Below are positions 1 through 13,756 of a stretch of 64,000 nucleotides of DNA, one piece after another. The notes under the pieces were generated by a model, which was not told where the DNA came from, did no database searches, and saw nothing but the letters and a program-made list of their open reading frames with translations. Positions within the stretch are counted from its first letter, which is position 1, and every line of letters begins with the position of its first letter. The DNA comes from Actinoallomurus purpureus (GTDB lineage Bacteria; Actinomycetota; Actinomycetes; Streptosporangiales; Streptosporangiaceae): contig NZ_JAMXMY010000002.1 in the NCBI RefSeq assembly GCF_024055795.1, positions 310,001 to 374,000 of the forward strand, written 5' to 3'. The translations under genes and the position numbers were made by a program.

Positions 1-94
1 GGGCCGTGATTCGACACAGGCCTTCCAGTGATGTCATGCGGCCGGCCCGCCGGAGGCGAGTCGCCCGCGGAGCCGGCGCTGAAGGAGTCCGACG

Positions 95-2314
95 ATGACC
101 GAGCAGAACGGCGGCCAGGGATCTCACTGGCCACCGCCTGACCAGCAAGGATCATCCGAGTCGCCCGACAGCGACAAGGGTGCCGCACCGGGCGGCCCGG
201 AGGAGCCGAAGGAGCCGGCGCCGCCGGTGCCCGAGGGGCTGTCCGAGGACGTCCTCGAGTCGGGCCGCACCGTCATGTTCGGTGCCCCGCGCCGCCCCAT
301 CACTCCGCCCGCGCCCGCCGAGGGCGACGCGGCCGGGTCCGGTGCGGCCGGGACGGAATCCGCCGCCGGCGAGCAGGCGCCGCCGCCCTACGGCGCGCCC
401 GGGCAGCCGTACGGCCCGCCGGGCTCGCCACCCCCGTACGGAACGCCCGGAGCACCGCCGCCTCCACCGCCGTACGGTCAGCCGGGCACGCCGCCGGCCT
501 ACGGTCAGCCCTCCTATGGTCAGCCTCCGTACGGCACGCCGGGGGAGCAGCCTCCTCCGCCCCCGTACGGCCAGCAGCCGCCCGCCGGCGGGCCGCCGTA
601 CGGCGGACGCCCGGAGGACCAGCCGCCGTACGGCCAGCCGGGCACGCCCCCGCCCTACGGCCAGGCTTCCTACGGTCAGCCGCCGTACGGCCAGCCGGGC
701 ACGCCGCCGCCGTACGGTCAGCAGCCCTACGGCCGGCCGGGTGAGCAGCCCGGTTCGCCGTACGGTCAGCCGGGCTCTCCGTACGGCCAGGGGAGCGAGC
801 AGTCCGCGCCGTCGTACGGTCAGCAGGGTCAGCAGGGTCAGCAGCCGGGCTCTCCGTACGGTCAGCCGGGCGAGCAGCCCGGTTCGCCGTACGGTCAGCC
901 CCCCGCATCGCCCTACGGTCAGCAGCCTTACGGGCAGCCGCCCACGGGGCCGTCCTCGTACGGCCGGCCGGGCGAGCAGAATGACCCGCAGCAGCCCTCC
1001 TACGGCGACCAGGGGCCGTACGGCCAGCCTGGGTACTCCCAGCCCCACGGTCAGCCCTTGGGCGGCCCTGCGACGCCTCCGGCGTTCGGCGAGCCGGGCG
1101 GGAGCGTCGGCTCGGAGGGTGCGCCGTCGGCCCCCTCGCCGGGCACGGACGAGGACGAGGGCGAGCGCACCTCGGTCGTTCCCCCGTCGGAGCCGACCGG
1201 TGAACGCCCGGCACCGTCAGCCGAGGGCGGTTTCGGCGCGCCGGCGACCACGGCCTTCCGGGCCTCTGAGGGAGAAGGAGCGACGGGCGAGCACCTGCCT
1301 CCGTCGTCTTTCGGGGCGCCGTCGCCGGCGTCCGGCGGCACCGACCAGCCCCAGCCGCCCTCCACGATGCTGGACCGGCCACTGGAGACGGGGCCGTCCG
1401 GGGGCGAGCAGTCGTCGCGGACGGGCGACATCCCGGCCTTCGGCGCACCGCCGGGTGACGTTCCAGCGTTCGGCGCGCCCTTTTCCGGCGAGCCCGCGTC
1501 GAGCGAGCCGCTGCCGGGGGACGACCGGGGCGATGGCGAGAACGGCGGCGCGGAGCGAACGATGCTCGTGCCGCCTCCGGAGGCCGGCTTCGCGGAGCGG
1601 AGCCGCGTCGACGAGGAACCCCCTCCTTACGGCGCCGACAAGCCCGCCGGGGCGGCGCCCGACGTGGACGGCGTCAGCACCACCGCCTTCGGCCGGCCGT
1701 CGTCTCCGTCCTCGACCGGGGAGCACGCGCCGTACGGCGGGCAGCCGGTGGGCGAGTCGGGTCCGCAGCCCTGGGCCGCGCCGTCCGGGGAGCCGGGCGG
1801 TGGCCCGCAGCAGACCGGCCCGCAGGGGTCCGGTGAGCGGCAGGGGCCGCCGCAGGGCTACCCGCAGCAGGGGTACGGCCAGCCCGCCTACGGACAGCAG
1901 CAGGGTTACGGCCAGCAGCAGCCGTTCGGCGAGCAGGGCCAGGGTCAGCAGGGCCAGCAGGGCCAGCAGGGCCAGGGTCAGCAGCCGTACGGCCAGCAGG
2001 GCCAGGGTCAGCAGGGCTACGGGCAGCACGGCCAGGGTCAGCAGCCGTACGGCCAGCAGGGCTACGGTCAGCAGCAGGGTTACGGTCAGCAGCAGTCCGG
2101 TCAGCAGGGCTTCGGTCAGCAGCAGGGTTATGGCCAGCAGCAGCCGTCGCCGTACGGCGGCCAGCAGTCCTTCGGCCAGGAGGGCGGTTTCCCCGGCTAC
2201 GGCCAGGCGCAGTCCTCCTCCGGCGACGACTCGAAGCGCAAGCTCTTCATCGCGCTGGGCGTGGGCGCGGTAGTGCTGGTCATCCTGATCATCGTGCTGT
2301 TCATGTCCCTGTGA
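95..2314 (+). CDS. Pro/Gln/Gly-rich repeat protein with C-terminal membrane anchor
   Basis: The 739-residue protein is almost wholly low-complexity: an N-terminal acidic stretch, two long blocks of PYGQ/PYGQPG-type repeats (about residues 95-325 and 575-710), and a central Ser/Gly/Pro linker. It ends in a Lys/Arg stop (SKRKLF) followed by about 20 hydrophobic residues and only three residues after them, so it looks tail-anchored with the repeats in the cytoplasm. Short Thr motifs recur in the linker (RTVMF near residue 58, RTSVV, TTAF, STML, RTMLV, TTAF). AAGGAG lies 7 bases before the ATG. No enzymatic domain is visible. Function is unknown; the Thr motifs would suit kinase or FHA-domain partners, which is inference. 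It stands upstream of rpsL but is separated from it by a strong terminator. Confidence 0.8.
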   Translation: MTEQNGGQGSHWPPPDQQGSSESPDSDKGAAPGGPEEPKEPAPPVPEGLSEDVLESGRTVMFGAPRRPITPPAPAEGDAAGSGAAGTESAAGEQAPPPYGAPGQPYGPPGSPPPYGTPGAPPPPPPYGQPGTPPAYGQPSYGQPPYGTPGEQPPPPPYGQQPPAGGPPYGGRPEDQPPYGQPGTPPPYGQASYGQPPYGQPGTPPPYGQQPYGRPGEQPGSPYGQPGSPYGQGSEQSAPSYGQQGQQGQQPGSPYGQPGEQPGSPYGQPPASPYGQQPYGQPPTGPSSYGRPGEQNDPQQPSYGDQGPYGQPGYSQPHGQPLGGPATPPAFGEPGGSVGSEGAPSAPSPGTDEDEGERTSVVPPSEPTGERPAPSAEGGFGAPATTAFRASEGEGATGEHLPPSSFGAPSPASGGTDQPQPPSTMLDRPLETGPSGGEQSSRTGDIPAFGAPPGDVPAFGAPFSGEPASSEPLPGDDRGDGENGGAERTMLVPPPEAGFAERSRVDEEPPPYGADKPAGAAPDVDGVSTTAFGRPSSPSSTGEHAPYGGQPVGESGPQPWAAPSGEPGGGPQQTGPQGSGERQGPPQGYPQQGYGQPAYGQQQGYGQQQPFGEQGQGQQGQQGQQGQGQQPYGQQGQGQQGYGQHGQGQQPYGQQGYGQQQGYGQQQSGQQGFGQQQGYGQQQPSPYGGQQSFGQEGGFPGYGQAQSSSGDDSKRKLFIALGVGAVVLVILIIVLFMSL

Positions 2315-2360
2315 GGTCGGGCGTTCGAGGCCGCCTCTTTCCCCGCGCGGACGGGTAGGA

Positions 2361-2394
2361 CAGAATGCCGACGGGAACATCCGTCGGCATTCTG
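2361..2394 (+). terminator. Intrinsic terminator-like hairpin
   Basis: A perfect 14-bp inverted repeat with a 6-base loop lies 46 bases after the preceding stop codon and ahead of the rpsL promoter, followed by a short T run (GTTT). It insulates the str genes from the repeat-protein gene. Confidence 0.8.
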
Positions 2395-2446
2395 GCGTTT
2401 CTCACAGCGAACGTCCCCCCCGATTTTCGGCGTGGCGGGGCTTGTT

Positions 2447-2476
2447 TTGACCTCGCACGCGGGTGTTAGGTAGTCT
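2447..2476 (+). promoter_or_regulatory. Probable promoter of the rpsL-rpsG-fusA-tuf genes
   Basis: TTGACC (2447-2452) and TAGTCT (2471-2476) are separated by 18 bases, a good match to the primary sigma (HrdB-like) consensus of actinomycetes. They lie just after the terminator. The start site would fall near 2483, leaving a leader of about 290 bases. Confidence 0.7.
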
Positions 2477-2482
2477 CTCCCT

Positions 2483-2772
2483 TCGTGCCCGCGGGTTCGC
2501 GGGTTCAGCGTGCGCGCGCAGCCGGTCTCGGCGGCCACCCTTGCGGTGGCGAGTCTGGTCGGTGTGCGGTACGGGTTCGACTCCCCCGAGTTCGTCCGGC
2601 CCATTGCGGGCCGGCGACGATGTGGCAGGCGCGACACGCCCGACCACGGGGGTGGGGGACGAGAAGAAAAGTGCAGGTCCTGGCCGCGTAAGTGGTTCGA
2701 GATCTGTGGCCGCGCGCAAGCGCGGCAACCAACCAGGACTTACCGGTTCGGTACGAGGAAGACGGAGACGCG
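2483..2772 (+). other. Long untranslated leader before rpsL
   Basis: About 290 bases between the predicted start of transcription and the rpsL GTG hold no convincing gene. Several GC-rich inverted repeats are visible, for example GGCCGCGC and GCGCGGC-type arms near 2708-2730. A T-arm-like stretch near 2574 does not fold into a tRNA. The leader may carry a ribosomal-protein control structure, but none is recognised. Confidence 0.4.
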
Positions 2773-3147
2773 GTGCCCACGATCCAGCAGCTGGTCCGCA
2801 AGGGCCGCCAGGACAAGGTGACCAAGAACAAGACCCCGGCGCTCAAGGGGAGCCCGCAGCGCCGTGGTGTCTGCACGCGCGTCTACACGACGACGCCCAA
2901 GAAGCCCAACTCGGCGCTTCGTAAGGTCGCCCGTGTCCGGCTGACCAGCGGGATCGAGGTCACGGCCTATATCCCCGGTGTCGGACACAACCTGCAGGAG
3001 CACTCGATCGTGCTCGTGCGCGGTGGCCGTGTGAAGGACCTCCCCGGTGTTCGGTACAAGATCATCCGGGGGTCGCTCGACACCCAGGGTGTCCGGAACC
3101 GGAAGCAGGCGCGCAGCCGCTACGGCGCGAAGAAGGAGAAGAGCTGA
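2773..3147 (+). CDS. rpsL: 30S ribosomal protein S12
   Basis: The 124-residue protein is full length for S12, the decoding-centre protein of the small subunit. The GTG at 2773 gives the expected MPTIQQL start; an upstream in-frame ATG would add a non-conserved extension. The [11 protein letters not shown] segment carries Lys43, and GGRVKDLPG carries Lys88 and Asp89. These are the wild-type residues at sites where changes give streptomycin resistance, so the allele looks sensitive. It is the first gene of the str operon, with rpsG starting one base after its stop. Confidence 0.97.
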   Translation: MPTIQQLVRKGRQDKVTKNKTPALKGSPQRRGVCTRVYTTTPKKPNSALRKVARVRLTSGIEVTAYIPGVGHNLQEHSIVLVRGGRVKDLPGVRYKIIRGSLDTQGVRNRKQARSRYGAKKEKS

Positions 3148-3148
3148 C

Positions 3149-3619
3149 ATGCCTCGCAAGGGTCCCGCAGGCAAGCGCCAGTTGATCGCTGACCCGGTGT
3201 TCAACTCACCGCTGGTCACCTCGCTGGTCAACAAGGTCCTGCTCGACGGTAAGCGGTCGATCGCGCAGAGCATCGTGTACGACGCACTCGAGGGTTGCCG
3301 CGAGAAGACGGGCAACGACCCGGTCGTCACGCTGAAGCGCGCACTGGACAACGTGAAGCCGACCCTCGAGGTCCGCAGCCGGCGTGTCGGTGGCGCCACC
3401 TACCAGGTGCCGGTCGAGGTACGCCCGTCCCGCAGCACCACGCTGGCGCTGCGCTGGCTCGTGCTGTACGCCCGGCAGCGCCGCGAGAAGACGATGACCG
3501 AGCGGCTGATGAACGAGCTGCTCGACGCGAGCAACGGCCTCGGCGCAAGCGTGAAGAAGCGCGAGGACACCCACAAGATGGCGGAGTCCAACAAGGCCTT
3601 CGCGCATTACCGCTGGTAA
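3149..3619 (+). CDS. rpsG: 30S ribosomal protein S7
   Basis: The 156-residue protein matches the usual length of S7, which nucleates assembly of the 16S rRNA 3' major domain (the head) and contacts E-site tRNA. The ATG at 3149 follows an AAGGAGAAG ribosome site lying inside the end of rpsL, so the two are probably translationally coupled. The PRKGPAGKR start and the AFAHYRW end are typical of the family. Confidence 0.97.
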   Translation: MPRKGPAGKRQLIADPVFNSPLVTSLVNKVLLDGKRSIAQSIVYDALEGCREKTGNDPVVTLKRALDNVKPTLEVRSRRVGGATYQVPVEVRPSRSTTLALRWLVLYARQRREKTMTERLMNELLDASNGLGASVKKREDTHKMAESNKAFAHYRW

Positions 3620-3661
3620 CGCCCAGCACCTAGTCGTACGAGACAAACGAGGACGCGAGAA

Positions 3662-5773
<2,112 letters not shown>

Positions 5774-5850
5774 CCGCACCGCGGCACCAGACCAACCACT
5801 GAAGCAACGCGGTCGTCAAGGCGGCCGAGGATCGCAGCAAGGAGACACCG

Positions 5851-7044
<1,194 letters not shown>

Positions 7045-7062
7045 CACCACCGCGAGGCGGGG

Positions 7063-7090
7063 GGCCGGTATCTCGCCAGAGATCCCGGCC
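7063..7090 (+). terminator. Hairpin between tuf and rpsJ
   Basis: GGCCGG pairs with CCGGCC and ATCTC with GAGAT around a GCCA loop, with one internal mismatch. No T run follows, so this may be a partial terminator or processing site between the str and S10 blocks. Confidence 0.5.
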
Positions 7091-7146
7091 GCCGCCCCAC
7101 GACGAGAACCCAGCGGCACTAGGAAGCAAAGGACACCGAGGCCACC

Positions 7147-7455
7147 ATGGCGGGACAGAAGATCCGCATCCGGCTCAAGGCCTACGACCACGAGGTCATC
7201 GACACTTCGGCGCGCAAGATCGTCGAGACGGTGACGCGCACGGGCGCGAAGGTCGCCGGCCCGGTGCCGCTGCCGACCGAGAAGAACGTGTACTGCGTCA
7301 TCCGCTCGCCGCACAAGTACAAGGACAGCCGCGAGCACTTTGAGATGCGCACGCACAAGCGCCTGATCGACATCATCGATCCGACGCCCAAGACGGTCGA
7401 CTCGCTCATGCGGCTCGACCTGCCGGCCGGCGTCGACATCGAGATCAAGCTCTAA
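7147..7455 (+). CDS. rpsJ: 30S ribosomal protein S10
   Basis: The 102-residue protein is the standard length for S10, which sits in the 30S head and doubles as the NusE antitermination subunit. The [17 protein letters not shown] start and THKRLIDI segment are diagnostic. The ATG at 7147 lies 102 bases after tuf. It opens the S10 block, with rplC starting 14 bases after its stop. Confidence 0.98.
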   Translation: MAGQKIRIRLKAYDHEVIDTSARKIVETVTRTGAKVAGPVPLPTEKNVYCVIRSPHKYKDSREHFEMRTHKRLIDIIDPTPKTVDSLMRLDLPAGVDIEIKL

Positions 7456-7469
7456 GGACGCTTCGAGAA

Positions 7470-8117
7470 ATGAGTAAGCAGAGAAAGGGCGTCCTGGGCG
7501 AGAAGCTCGGCATGACCCAGGTCTTCGACGATGAGGGCCGCATCGTGCCGGTAACCGTCGTCCAGGCCGGGCCGTGCGTCGTCACCCGGGTCCGCACGCC
7601 GGAGGCCGACGGTTACACCGCCGTCCAGCTCGGCTACGGTCAGATCGACCCGCGCAAGGTGAACAAGCCCCTCACCGGGCACTTCGAGAAGGCCGGCGTC
7701 ACGCCGCGCCGTCATCTCGTCGAGCTGCGCACCGACGACGCCACCGAGTACGAACTCGGCCAGGAGATCACCGTAGAGGTGTTCGAGGCGGGTCAACGCA
7801 TCGACGTCACCGGCCGCAGCAAGGGCAAGGGCACCGCGGGTGTCATGAAGCGCCACGGCTTCAAGGGCCTGAGCGCCTCGCACGGCACCCAGCGCAAGCA
7901 CCGTTCCCCGGGTTCGATCGGCGGATGCGCCACCCCGGGCCGCGTGTTCAAGGGCCTGCGCATGGCCGGTCGGCACGGCAACGCCCGCATCACCGTCCAG
8001 AACCTCACCGTGCACGCCATCGACGCCGAGAAGGGACTGCTGCTGATCAAGGGCGCGGTTCCCGGCCCGAACGGCGGACTCGTCCTGGTTCGCACCGCCG
8101 CGAAGGGGGCGAAGTAA
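7470..8117 (+). CDS. rplC: 50S ribosomal protein L3
   Basis: The 215-residue protein matches L3, an early 50S assembly protein reaching the peptidyl-transferase centre. [15 protein letters not shown] at the N-terminus and the [14 protein letters not shown] loop mark the family. The stop TAA is immediately followed by the GTG of rplD, so translation is coupled. Confidence 0.98.
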   Translation: MSKQRKGVLGEKLGMTQVFDDEGRIVPVTVVQAGPCVVTRVRTPEADGYTAVQLGYGQIDPRKVNKPLTGHFEKAGVTPRRHLVELRTDDATEYELGQEITVEVFEAGQRIDVTGRSKGKGTAGVMKRHGFKGLSASHGTQRKHRSPGSIGGCATPGRVFKGLRMAGRHGNARITVQNLTVHAIDAEKGLLLIKGAVPGPNGGLVLVRTAAKGAK

Positions 8118-8732
8118 GTGACCGGCAAGGTCGAGATCGAGCTGGCCCCGGAGATCTTCGAGGCCAAGGTCAACGTGCCGCTGATCCACCAGGTGGTCGT
8201 GGCGCAGCTGGCCGCGGCTCGCCAGGGCACCCACAAGACCAAGACCCGCGGTGAGGTCTCCGGTGGCGGCAAGAAGCCGTACCGGCAGAAGGGCACCGGC
8301 CGGGCTCGTCAGGGCTCCACCCGTGCGCCGCAGTTCGCCGGCGGTGGCATCGTCCACGGCCCGCAGCCGCGCTCGTACGAGCAGAAGACGCCGAAGAAGA
8401 TGAAGGTGGCGGCGCTGCGCGGCGCGCTCTCGGACCGTGCTCGGCACGGCCGCGTGCACGTGGTGTCGAGCCTGTTCGAGGGCGAGACGCCGAAGACCAA
8501 GGCCGCGCTCGGCGGGCTGCGCGAGATCACCGAGGCGGAGAAGATCCTCCTGGTGCTCGACCGCGAGGACGAGCTCACCTGGAAGAGCCTGCGCAACGTG
8601 CCCGAGGTGCACGTGATCGTCGAGGACCAGCTCAACACCTACGACGTTCTCTGCAGCGATGAGGTCGTGTTCACCGAGGCCGCGTACCAGGCCTTCGTGA
8701 GCCGTGTGAGCGGGAAGGAGAGCGCGAAGTGA
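8118..8732 (+). CDS. rplD: 50S ribosomal protein L4
   Basis: The 204-residue L4 lines the exit tunnel with its Arg/Lys-rich loop ([19 protein letters not shown]). The GTG start directly abuts the rplC stop. In Gammaproteobacteria L4 also autoregulates the S10 operon; no such control can be read here. It overlaps rplW by 4 bases (GTGA). Confidence 0.97.
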   Translation: MTGKVEIELAPEIFEAKVNVPLIHQVVVAQLAAARQGTHKTKTRGEVSGGGKKPYRQKGTGRARQGSTRAPQFAGGGIVHGPQPRSYEQKTPKKMKVAALRGALSDRARHGRVHVVSSLFEGETPKTKAALGGLREITEAEKILLVLDREDELTWKSLRNVPEVHVIVEDQLNTYDVLCSDEVVFTEAAYQAFVSRVSGKESAK

Positions 8733-9028
8733 AGATCGCCGACCCGCGCGACGTCCTCATCGCGCCCGTGATCTCTGAGAAGAGCTACGGGCTGCTCGAT
8801 GAGAACAAGTACACGTTCGAGGTCCGCACCGACGCCAACAAGACCCAGATCCGGCAGGCAGTCGAGGCCGTCTTCGGGGTCAAGGTGACGGGCGTGAACA
8901 CCATCAACCGGCAGGGCAAGCGCAAGCGCACCAAGTTCGGTTATGGCAAGCGCAAGGACACCAAGCGGGCCATCGTCAGCCTGGCCGACGGTGAGCGGAT
9001 CGACATCTTCGGCGGGCCGGTCTCCTGA
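8729..9028 (+). CDS. rplW: 50S ribosomal protein L23
   Basis: The 99-residue L23 sits at the exit tunnel, where trigger factor and SRP dock. The [18 protein letters not shown] start and [19 protein letters not shown] tail are typical. The GTG start overlaps the rplD stop in a GTGA junction. Confidence 0.97.
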   Translation: MKIADPRDVLIAPVISEKSYGLLDENKYTFEVRTDANKTQIRQAVEAVFGVKVTGVNTINRQGKRKRTKFGYGKRKDTKRAIVSLADGERIDIFGGPVS

Positions 9029-9070
9029 CCGGGCTGACTGAAGAGACGAAATAAGGGATGAACGAAAAAG

Positions 9071-9904
9071 ATGGGCATCCGTAAATACAAGCCGACGACC
9101 CCGGGCCGTCGCGGTTCGAGTGTGGCCGACTTTGTCGAGGTCACCCGGACCGAGCCCGAGAAGTCGCTGGTGCGTCCGCTCCCGAAGAAGGGCGGCCGTA
9201 ACGCGCACGGCCGCATCACCACCCGACACCAGGGTGGCGGCCACAAGCGGGCCTACCGCGTCATCGACTTCCGGCGCGCCGACAAGGACGGCATTCCGGC
9301 GAAGGTCGCGCACATCGAGTACGACCCGAACCGCACCGCGCGGATCGCGCTGCTGCACTACGCCGACGGGGAGAAGCGCTACATCCTCTGCCCGACCGGC
9401 GTGAAGCAGGGCGACCGGATCGAGAACGGTCAGGGCGCCGACATCAAGCCGGGCAACTGCCTGCCGCTGCGCAACATCCCGACCGGTACGGTCGTGCACG
9501 CCATCGAGCTGCGGCCGGGCGGCGGCGCCAAGCTGGCCCGGTCGGCCGGCTCCGGCGCGCAGCTGCTCGCCAAGGAGGGCAAGTACGCCACGCTGCGTAT
9601 GCCCTCCGGCGAAATGCGCATGGTCGACGTCCGCTGCCGCGCCACCGTCGGTGAGGTCGGCAACTCGGAGCAGTCAAACATCAACTGGGGTAAGGCCGGC
9701 CGTATGCGGTGGAAGGGCAAGCGCCCAACCGTCCGCGGTGTCGCGATGAACCCGATCGACCACCCGCACGGTGGTGGTGAGGGCAAGACGTCCGGTGGCC
9801 GTCACCCGTCGAGCCCCTGGGGCAAGCCCGAGGGCCGTACCCGCAAGGCGAACAAGCCGTCTGATCGGCTCATCGTTCGTCGTCGTAGCAAGAAGAAGCG
9901 GTAG
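9071..9904 (+). CDS. rplB: 50S ribosomal protein L2
   Basis: The 277-residue L2 is needed for subunit joining and peptidyl-transferase assembly. [15 protein letters not shown] opens it. The conserved [21 protein letters not shown] segment near residues 225-245 contains the key His of the peptidyl-transferase region. The length is normal. rpsS follows after 9 bases. Confidence 0.98.
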   Translation: MGIRKYKPTTPGRRGSSVADFVEVTRTEPEKSLVRPLPKKGGRNAHGRITTRHQGGGHKRAYRVIDFRRADKDGIPAKVAHIEYDPNRTARIALLHYADGEKRYILCPTGVKQGDRIENGQGADIKPGNCLPLRNIPTGTVVHAIELRPGGGAKLARSAGSGAQLLAKEGKYATLRMPSGEMRMVDVRCRATVGEVGNSEQSNINWGKAGRMRWKGKRPTVRGVAMNPIDHPHGGGEGKTSGGRHPSSPWGKPEGRTRKANKPSDRLIVRRRSKKKR

Positions 9905-9913
9905 GAGCCCACG

Positions 9914-10195
9914 ATGCCACGTAGCCTTAAGAAGGGCCCTTTCGTGGACGACCACCTCATCAAGAAGGTGGACGTGCAGAACGAGAAGGGCACCAAGAAC
10001 GTCATCAAGACGTGGTCGCGGCGCTCCATGATCGTGCCCGACATGCTCGGTCACACGATCGCCGTGCACGACGGCCGCAAGCACGTTCCGGTGTTCGTCA
10101 CCGAGGCCATGATCGGTCACAAGCTCGGGGAGTTCGCCCCGACGCGGACCTTCAAGGGCCACATCAAGGAAGACCGCCGCAGCCGCCGAGGCTGA
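9914..10195 (+). CDS. rpsS: 30S ribosomal protein S19
   Basis: The 93-residue S19 binds 16S rRNA in the head with S13. [19 protein letters not shown] and the [13 protein letters not shown] segment are diagnostic. The ATG at 9914 follows AGGAG. Confidence 0.98.
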   Translation: MPRSLKKGPFVDDHLIKKVDVQNEKGTKNVIKTWSRRSMIVPDMLGHTIAVHDGRKHVPVFVTEAMIGHKLGEFAPTRTFKGHIKEDRRSRRG

Positions 10196-10231
10196 GCAGA
10201 ACCGTAGAAGTACGAGAGCGAGGAAACAGCG

Positions 10232-10612
10232 ATGGAAGCCAGGGCCCAGGCGCGGTACGCCCGCGTCACGCCCAGAAAGGCCCGCCGCGTGGTGGACCTC
10301 ATCCGGGGCCTGCCGGCCGCGGAGGCTCAGGCGGTGCTGCGGTTCGCCCCTCAGTCTGCGAGCGAGCCGGTGTACAAGGTGCTCTCGAGCGCCATCGCCA
10401 ACGCCGAGCACAACAACAAGCTCGACGCCGACACGCTCTGGGTGAGCCGTGCCTGGGTCGACGAGGGACCGACGCTGAAGCGCTTCCGCCCGCGGTCGAT
10501 GGGGCGTGCGTACCGCATTAACAAACGCACGAGCCACATAACGGTCGTGGTCGAGTCGCGGTCCGAGGGCGAGAAGTCCAATGGCCGCAAGAAGACGAGG
10601 AGGACCCGCTAG
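10232..10612 (+). CDS. rplV: 50S ribosomal protein L22
   Basis: The 126-residue L22 has the [20 protein letters not shown] start and the beta-hairpin [20 protein letters not shown]-type segment that lines the exit tunnel. The Lys/Arg-rich C-terminus reads GRKKTRRTR. Its stop overlaps the rpsC GTG by one base (TAGTG). Confidence 0.97.
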   Translation: MEARAQARYARVTPRKARRVVDLIRGLPAAEAQAVLRFAPQSASEPVYKVLSSAIANAEHNNKLDADTLWVSRAWVDEGPTLKRFRPRSMGRAYRINKRTSHITVVVESRSEGEKSNGRKKTRRTR

Positions 10613-11478
10613 TGGGGCAGAAGATCAACCCGCACGGGTTCCGGTTGGGCATCACCACCGACTTCAAGAGCCGGTGGTACGCCGACAAGCTGTACAAGGA
10701 CTACGTCAAGGAAGACGTGGCGATCCGCCGGATGCTGACCCGCGGCATGGACCGCGCGGGCATCTCCAAGGTCGAGATCGAGCGCACCCGTGACCGCGTC
10801 CGCGTCGACATCCACACCGCCCGGCCCGGCATCGTCATCGGCCGCCGCGGCGCGGAGGCCGACCGTATCCGCGGCGACCTCGAGAAGCTGACCGGCAAGC
10901 AGGTCCAGCTGAACATCCTCGAGGTCAAGAACCCGGAGGTCGACGCTCAGCTCGTCGCCCAGGGCGTTGCCGAGCAGCTGTCCAGCCGGGTCGCGTTCCG
11001 CCGTGCGATGCGCAAGGCCATCCAGAGCGCCATGAAGAGCGGCGCGAAGGGCATCAAGGTTCAGTGCGGCGGCCGCCTCGGCGGCGCCGAGATGTCGCGC
11101 TCGGAGTTCTACCGCGAGGGCCAGGTGCCCCTGCACACGCTCCGCGCCGACATCGACTACGGGTTCTACGAGGCCCGTACCACCTTCGGCCGGATCGGCG
11201 TGAAGGTCTGGATCTACAAGGGCGAGGCTCCGACGAGCCGCGCCGAGCGCGAGGCGCAGCAGGCCAAGGAGCGGGCCGCCGGCGGCGGCGGTCGCCGCGA
11301 GCGGCCACAGCGCCGTGGCGGCGGCGGCGGCGGTGGCGGCGGTGGCGGCGGCGGCCGTCGTGGCGAGCGCGGCGGCGACCGCGGTGGCCGGCAGCAGCAG
11401 CCGACGAGCGCGCCCACTGGTTCCGAGCAGCAGTCCACCGAGGCGGCCACTCCGTCCAGCACGGGTGAGGGGAGCTGA
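10612..11478 (+). CDS. rpsC: 30S ribosomal protein S3 with long Gly-rich tail
   Basis: S3 forms the mRNA entry channel. The first 210 or so residues are ordinary: [13 protein letters not shown], the KH-domain loop [12 protein letters not shown], and [10 protein letters not shown]. After about residue 225 a tail of about 60 residues begins with a run of Gly and Arg/Gly pairs and ends in Gln/Ser/Thr. It makes the protein 288 residues, longer than the roughly 233 of E. coli. Extended S3 tails are common in actinobacteria. The GTG start overlaps the rplV stop. Confidence 0.96.
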   Translation: MGQKINPHGFRLGITTDFKSRWYADKLYKDYVKEDVAIRRMLTRGMDRAGISKVEIERTRDRVRVDIHTARPGIVIGRRGAEADRIRGDLEKLTGKQVQLNILEVKNPEVDAQLVAQGVAEQLSSRVAFRRAMRKAIQSAMKSGAKGIKVQCGGRLGGAEMSRSEFYREGQVPLHTLRADIDYGFYEARTTFGRIGVKVWIYKGEAPTSRAEREAQQAKERAAGGGGRRERPQRRGGGGGGGGGGGGGRRGERGGDRGGRQQQPTSAPTGSEQQSTEAATPSSTGEGS

Positions 11479-11485
11479 ATAACCA

Positions 11486-11905
11486 ATGCTGATCCCTCGC
11501 AGGGTCAAGCACCGCAAGCAGCACCACCCGAAGCGGCGTGGGATGGCCAAGGGCGGCACGAAGGTCACCTTCGGTGAGTACGGCATCCAGGCCGTCGAGG
11601 GCGCCTACGTGACCAACCGGCAGATCGAGGCCGCTCGTATCGCCATGACCCGGCACATCAAGCGTGGCGGAAAGGTGTGGATCAACATCTACCCCGACCG
11701 CCCGCTGACCAAGAAGCCGGCCGAGACCCGCATGGGTTCCGGTAAGGGCTCGCCGGAGTGGTGGATCGCCAACGTCAAGCCCGGACGCGTGATGTTCGAG
11801 CTGGCCGGTGTGCCCGAGCCCCTGGCTCGCGAGGCGCTCCGCCGCGCGATGCACAAACTCCCTATGAAGTGCAAGTTCGTGAAGCGTGAAGTGGGTGAGG
11901 CGTGA
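11486..11905 (+). CDS. rplP: 50S ribosomal protein L16
   Basis: The 139-residue L16 organises the A-site side of the 50[25 protein letters not shown]-type start, [16 protein letters not shown] and [12 protein letters not shown] are all present. Its TGA overlaps the first base of the following rpmC ATG. Confidence 0.98.
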   Translation: MLIPRRVKHRKQHHPKRRGMAKGGTKVTFGEYGIQAVEGAYVTNRQIEAARIAMTRHIKRGGKVWINIYPDRPLTKKPAETRMGSGKGSPEWWIANVKPGRVMFELAGVPEPLAREALRRAMHKLPMKCKFVKREVGEA

Positions 11906-12153
11906 TGGCCAAGGGCCTTACCGCTGACGATCTGCGGACCCAGCCCGAGGCTGAGCTCGTCACCAAGCTCAAGGAGGCGAAGGAGGAGCTGTTCAACCTC
12001 CGCTTCCAGGGAGCGACGGGCCAGCTCGAGACTCACGGACGGCTTCGGGAAGTGAAGCGGGAGATCGCCCGCATCTACACCGTGATGCGGGAGCGGGAGC
12101 TCGGCATCGTCGAGTTCGCCGAGGAGCCCGTGGAGGAGTCCACCGATGAGTGA
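11905..12153 (+). CDS. rpmC: 50S ribosomal protein L29
   Basis: The 82-residue L29 is a two-helix exit-tunnel-rim protein ([18 protein letters not shown]). The ATG at 11905 (TGATG junction) is preferred over the GTG at 11902 because GGGTGAGG is better spaced from it. An acidic C-terminal extension ([13 protein letters not shown]) makes it longer than the E. coli form. Confidence 0.95.
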   Translation: MAKGLTADDLRTQPEAELVTKLKEAKEELFNLRFQGATGQLETHGRLREVKREIARIYTVMRERELGIVEFAEEPVEESTDE

Positions 12154-12418
12154 GCAGAACACCGAGACGCGTAACTACCGCAAGATCCGTGAGGGTCTCG
12201 TGGTCAGCGACAAGATGGACAAGACCGTCGTTGTCGCCGTCGAGGATCGCGTCAAGCACCCGCTGTACGGCAAGATCATCCGCCGTACCACGAAGTACAA
12301 GGCGCACGACGAGGCCAACGCCTGTGGCGTCGGCGACCGGGTCCGTCTCATGGAGACGCGTCCGATGTCCGCCACGAAGCGGTGGCGCGTCGTGGAGATC
12401 CTTGAGAAGGCCAAGTAA
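12146..12418 (+). CDS. rpsQ: 30S ribosomal protein S17
   Basis: The 90-residue S17 is an OB-fold protein binding helix 11 of 16S r[32 protein letters not shown] is characteristic. It overlaps the end of rpmC by 8 bases. Confidence 0.97.
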   Translation: MSEQNTETRNYRKIREGLVVSDKMDKTVVVAVEDRVKHPLYGKIIRRTTKYKAHDEANACGVGDRVRLMETRPMSATKRWRVVEILEKAK

Positions 12419-12422
12419 CTGG

Positions 12423-12442
12423 CAGTCGCCGCCAAGCGACTG
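12423..12442 (+). terminator. Hairpin between rpsQ and rplN
   Basis: CAGTCGC and GCGACTG form a perfect 7-bp stem around a 6-base loop, at the boundary between the S10-type and spc-type blocks. There is no T run. It may be a processing or control structure. Confidence 0.4.
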
Positions 12443-12497
12443 AGGATCGAATCCGCCAGGCTCGTAACGAGAACCGGCGTGAAATACAGGAGTTGAC

Positions 12498-12866
12498 GTG
12501 ATCCAGCAGGAGTCGCGACTCAAGGTCGCCGACAACACGGGTGCCAAGGAGATTCTGTGCATCCGCGTTCTCGGCGGCTCGGGTCGGCGCTATGCGGGCA
12601 TCGGTGACATCATCGTCGCCACCGTGAAGGACGCCCTTCCCGGTGCCGGCGTCAAGAAGGGTGATGTCGTTAAGGCCGTCGTCGTACGCACCCGCAAGGA
12701 GCGGGGCCGTCCCGACGGCTCCTACATCCGCTTTGACGAGAACGCGGCCGTCCTGATCAAGGACGGCGGCGACCCGCGCGGCACGCGTATCTTCGGCCCG
12801 GTCGGCCGGGAGCTGCGCGAGAAGCGGTTCATGCGCATCATCTCGCTGGCGCCGGAGGTGCTCTGA
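12498..12866 (+). CDS. rplN: 50S ribosomal protein L14
   Basis: The 122-residue L14 opens the spc block. [18 protein letters not shown] and the [18 protein letters not shown] segment are diagnostic. The start is GTG after CAGGAG. L14 sits at the subunit interface and is the binding site of RsfS. It overlaps rplX by one base. Confidence 0.98.
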   Translation: MIQQESRLKVADNTGAKEILCIRVLGGSGRRYAGIGDIIVATVKDALPGAGVKKGDVVKAVVVRTRKERGRPDGSYIRFDENAAVLIKDGGDPRGTRIFGPVGRELREKRFMRIISLAPEVL

Positions 12867-13180
12867 TGAAGATCAAGAAGGGCGACGAGGTCGTCGTCAT
12901 CACCGGCAAGGACAAGGGCGTGACCGGGAAGGTCATCCTGGCCGACCCCAAGCACGACCGCGTGGTCGTCGAGGGCGTGAACATGGTGAAGCGCCACACC
13001 AAGGAGACGAGCACGGGTCCGCGTGGCGCCAAGGAAGGCGGGGTCGTCACCAAGGAGGGGCCGATCCACGTCAGCAACGTGATGCTGCTGGAGAACGGCA
13101 AGCGCACTCGCGTCGGCTACCGCATCAACGACGACGGCACGAAGGCTCGCATCTCGCGCCGTACCGGTAAGGAAATCTGA
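12866..13180 (+). CDS. rplX: 50S ribosomal protein L24
   Basis: The 104-residue L24 begins 50S assembly. [18 protein letters not shown] is a KOW motif, and [23 protein letters not shown] is the usual end. TGATG junctions join it to both neighbours. Confidence 0.97.
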   Translation: MKIKKGDEVVVITGKDKGVTGKVILADPKHDRVVVEGVNMVKRHTKETSTGPRGAKEGGVVTKEGPIHVSNVMLLENGKRTRVGYRINDDGTKARISRRTGKEI

Positions 13181-13755
13181 TGACCGCCGACACGACTACG
13201 CAAGAGACCCCACAGCCGAGGCTCAAGCTGCGCTACCGCGAGGAGATCGCGAAGGCGCTGCAGGAGGAGTTCGGCTACGCCAACGTCATGCAGATCCCGG
13301 GCGTGACCAAGGTCAAGGTCAACATGGGCGTCGGTGACGCGGCCCGCGACTCGAAGCTCATCGAGGGCGCGGTCCGCGACCTGACGATCATCACCGGCCA
13401 GAAGCCCGCGGTCGCCCACGCCAAGAAGTCCATCGCGCAGTTCAAGCTGCGCGAGGGCATGCCGATCGGCGCCCACGTGACGCTGCGCGGCGACCGGATG
13501 TGGGAGTTCCTCGACCGGCTGCTCTCGCTGGCGCTGCCCCGGATCCGTGACTTCCGCGGTCTGTCGCCGAAGCACTTCGACGGCAACGGCAACTACACGT
13601 TCGGCCTCACCGAGCAGGTGATGTTCCACGAGATCGACCCCGACAAGGTCGACCGCCAGCGCGGCATGGACATCACCATCGTGACCACCGCGAAGACCGA
13701 CGACGAGGGCCGGGCGCTCCTGCGGCGCCTGGGCTTCCCGTTCAAGGAGAACTGA
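13180..13755 (+). CDS. rplE: 50S ribosomal protein L5
   Basis: The 191-residue L5 binds 5S rRNA and the P-site t[28 protein letters not shown], the [11 protein letters not shown]-like stretch and [17 protein letters not shown] are conserved. The short polar N-terminal extension is common in actinobacteria. Confidence 0.97.
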   Translation: MTADTTTQETPQPRLKLRYREEIAKALQEEFGYANVMQIPGVTKVKVNMGVGDAARDSKLIEGAVRDLTIITGQKPAVAHAKKSIAQFKLREGMPIGAHVTLRGDRMWEFLDRLLSLALPRIRDFRGLSPKHFDGNGNYTFGLTEQVMFHEIDPDKVDRQRGMDITIVTTAKTDDEGRALLRRLGFPFKEN

Positions 13756-13756
13756 G

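Noticed and set aside
95-2314. Antisense and shifted open frames over the PYGQ repeats
   Set aside because: Repetitive GC-rich DNA leaves all frames open; only the forward frame has a ribosome site and membrane anchor.
2560-2620. tRNA-like T-arm (GGTTCGACTCC) in the rpsL leader
   Set aside because: The T-stem pairs over only three bases and no acceptor or anticodon arm fits.
11310-11400. GGCGGC run in rpsC as a CRISPR or microsatellite element
   Set aside because: It codes the Gly-rich S3 tail and has no spacers.
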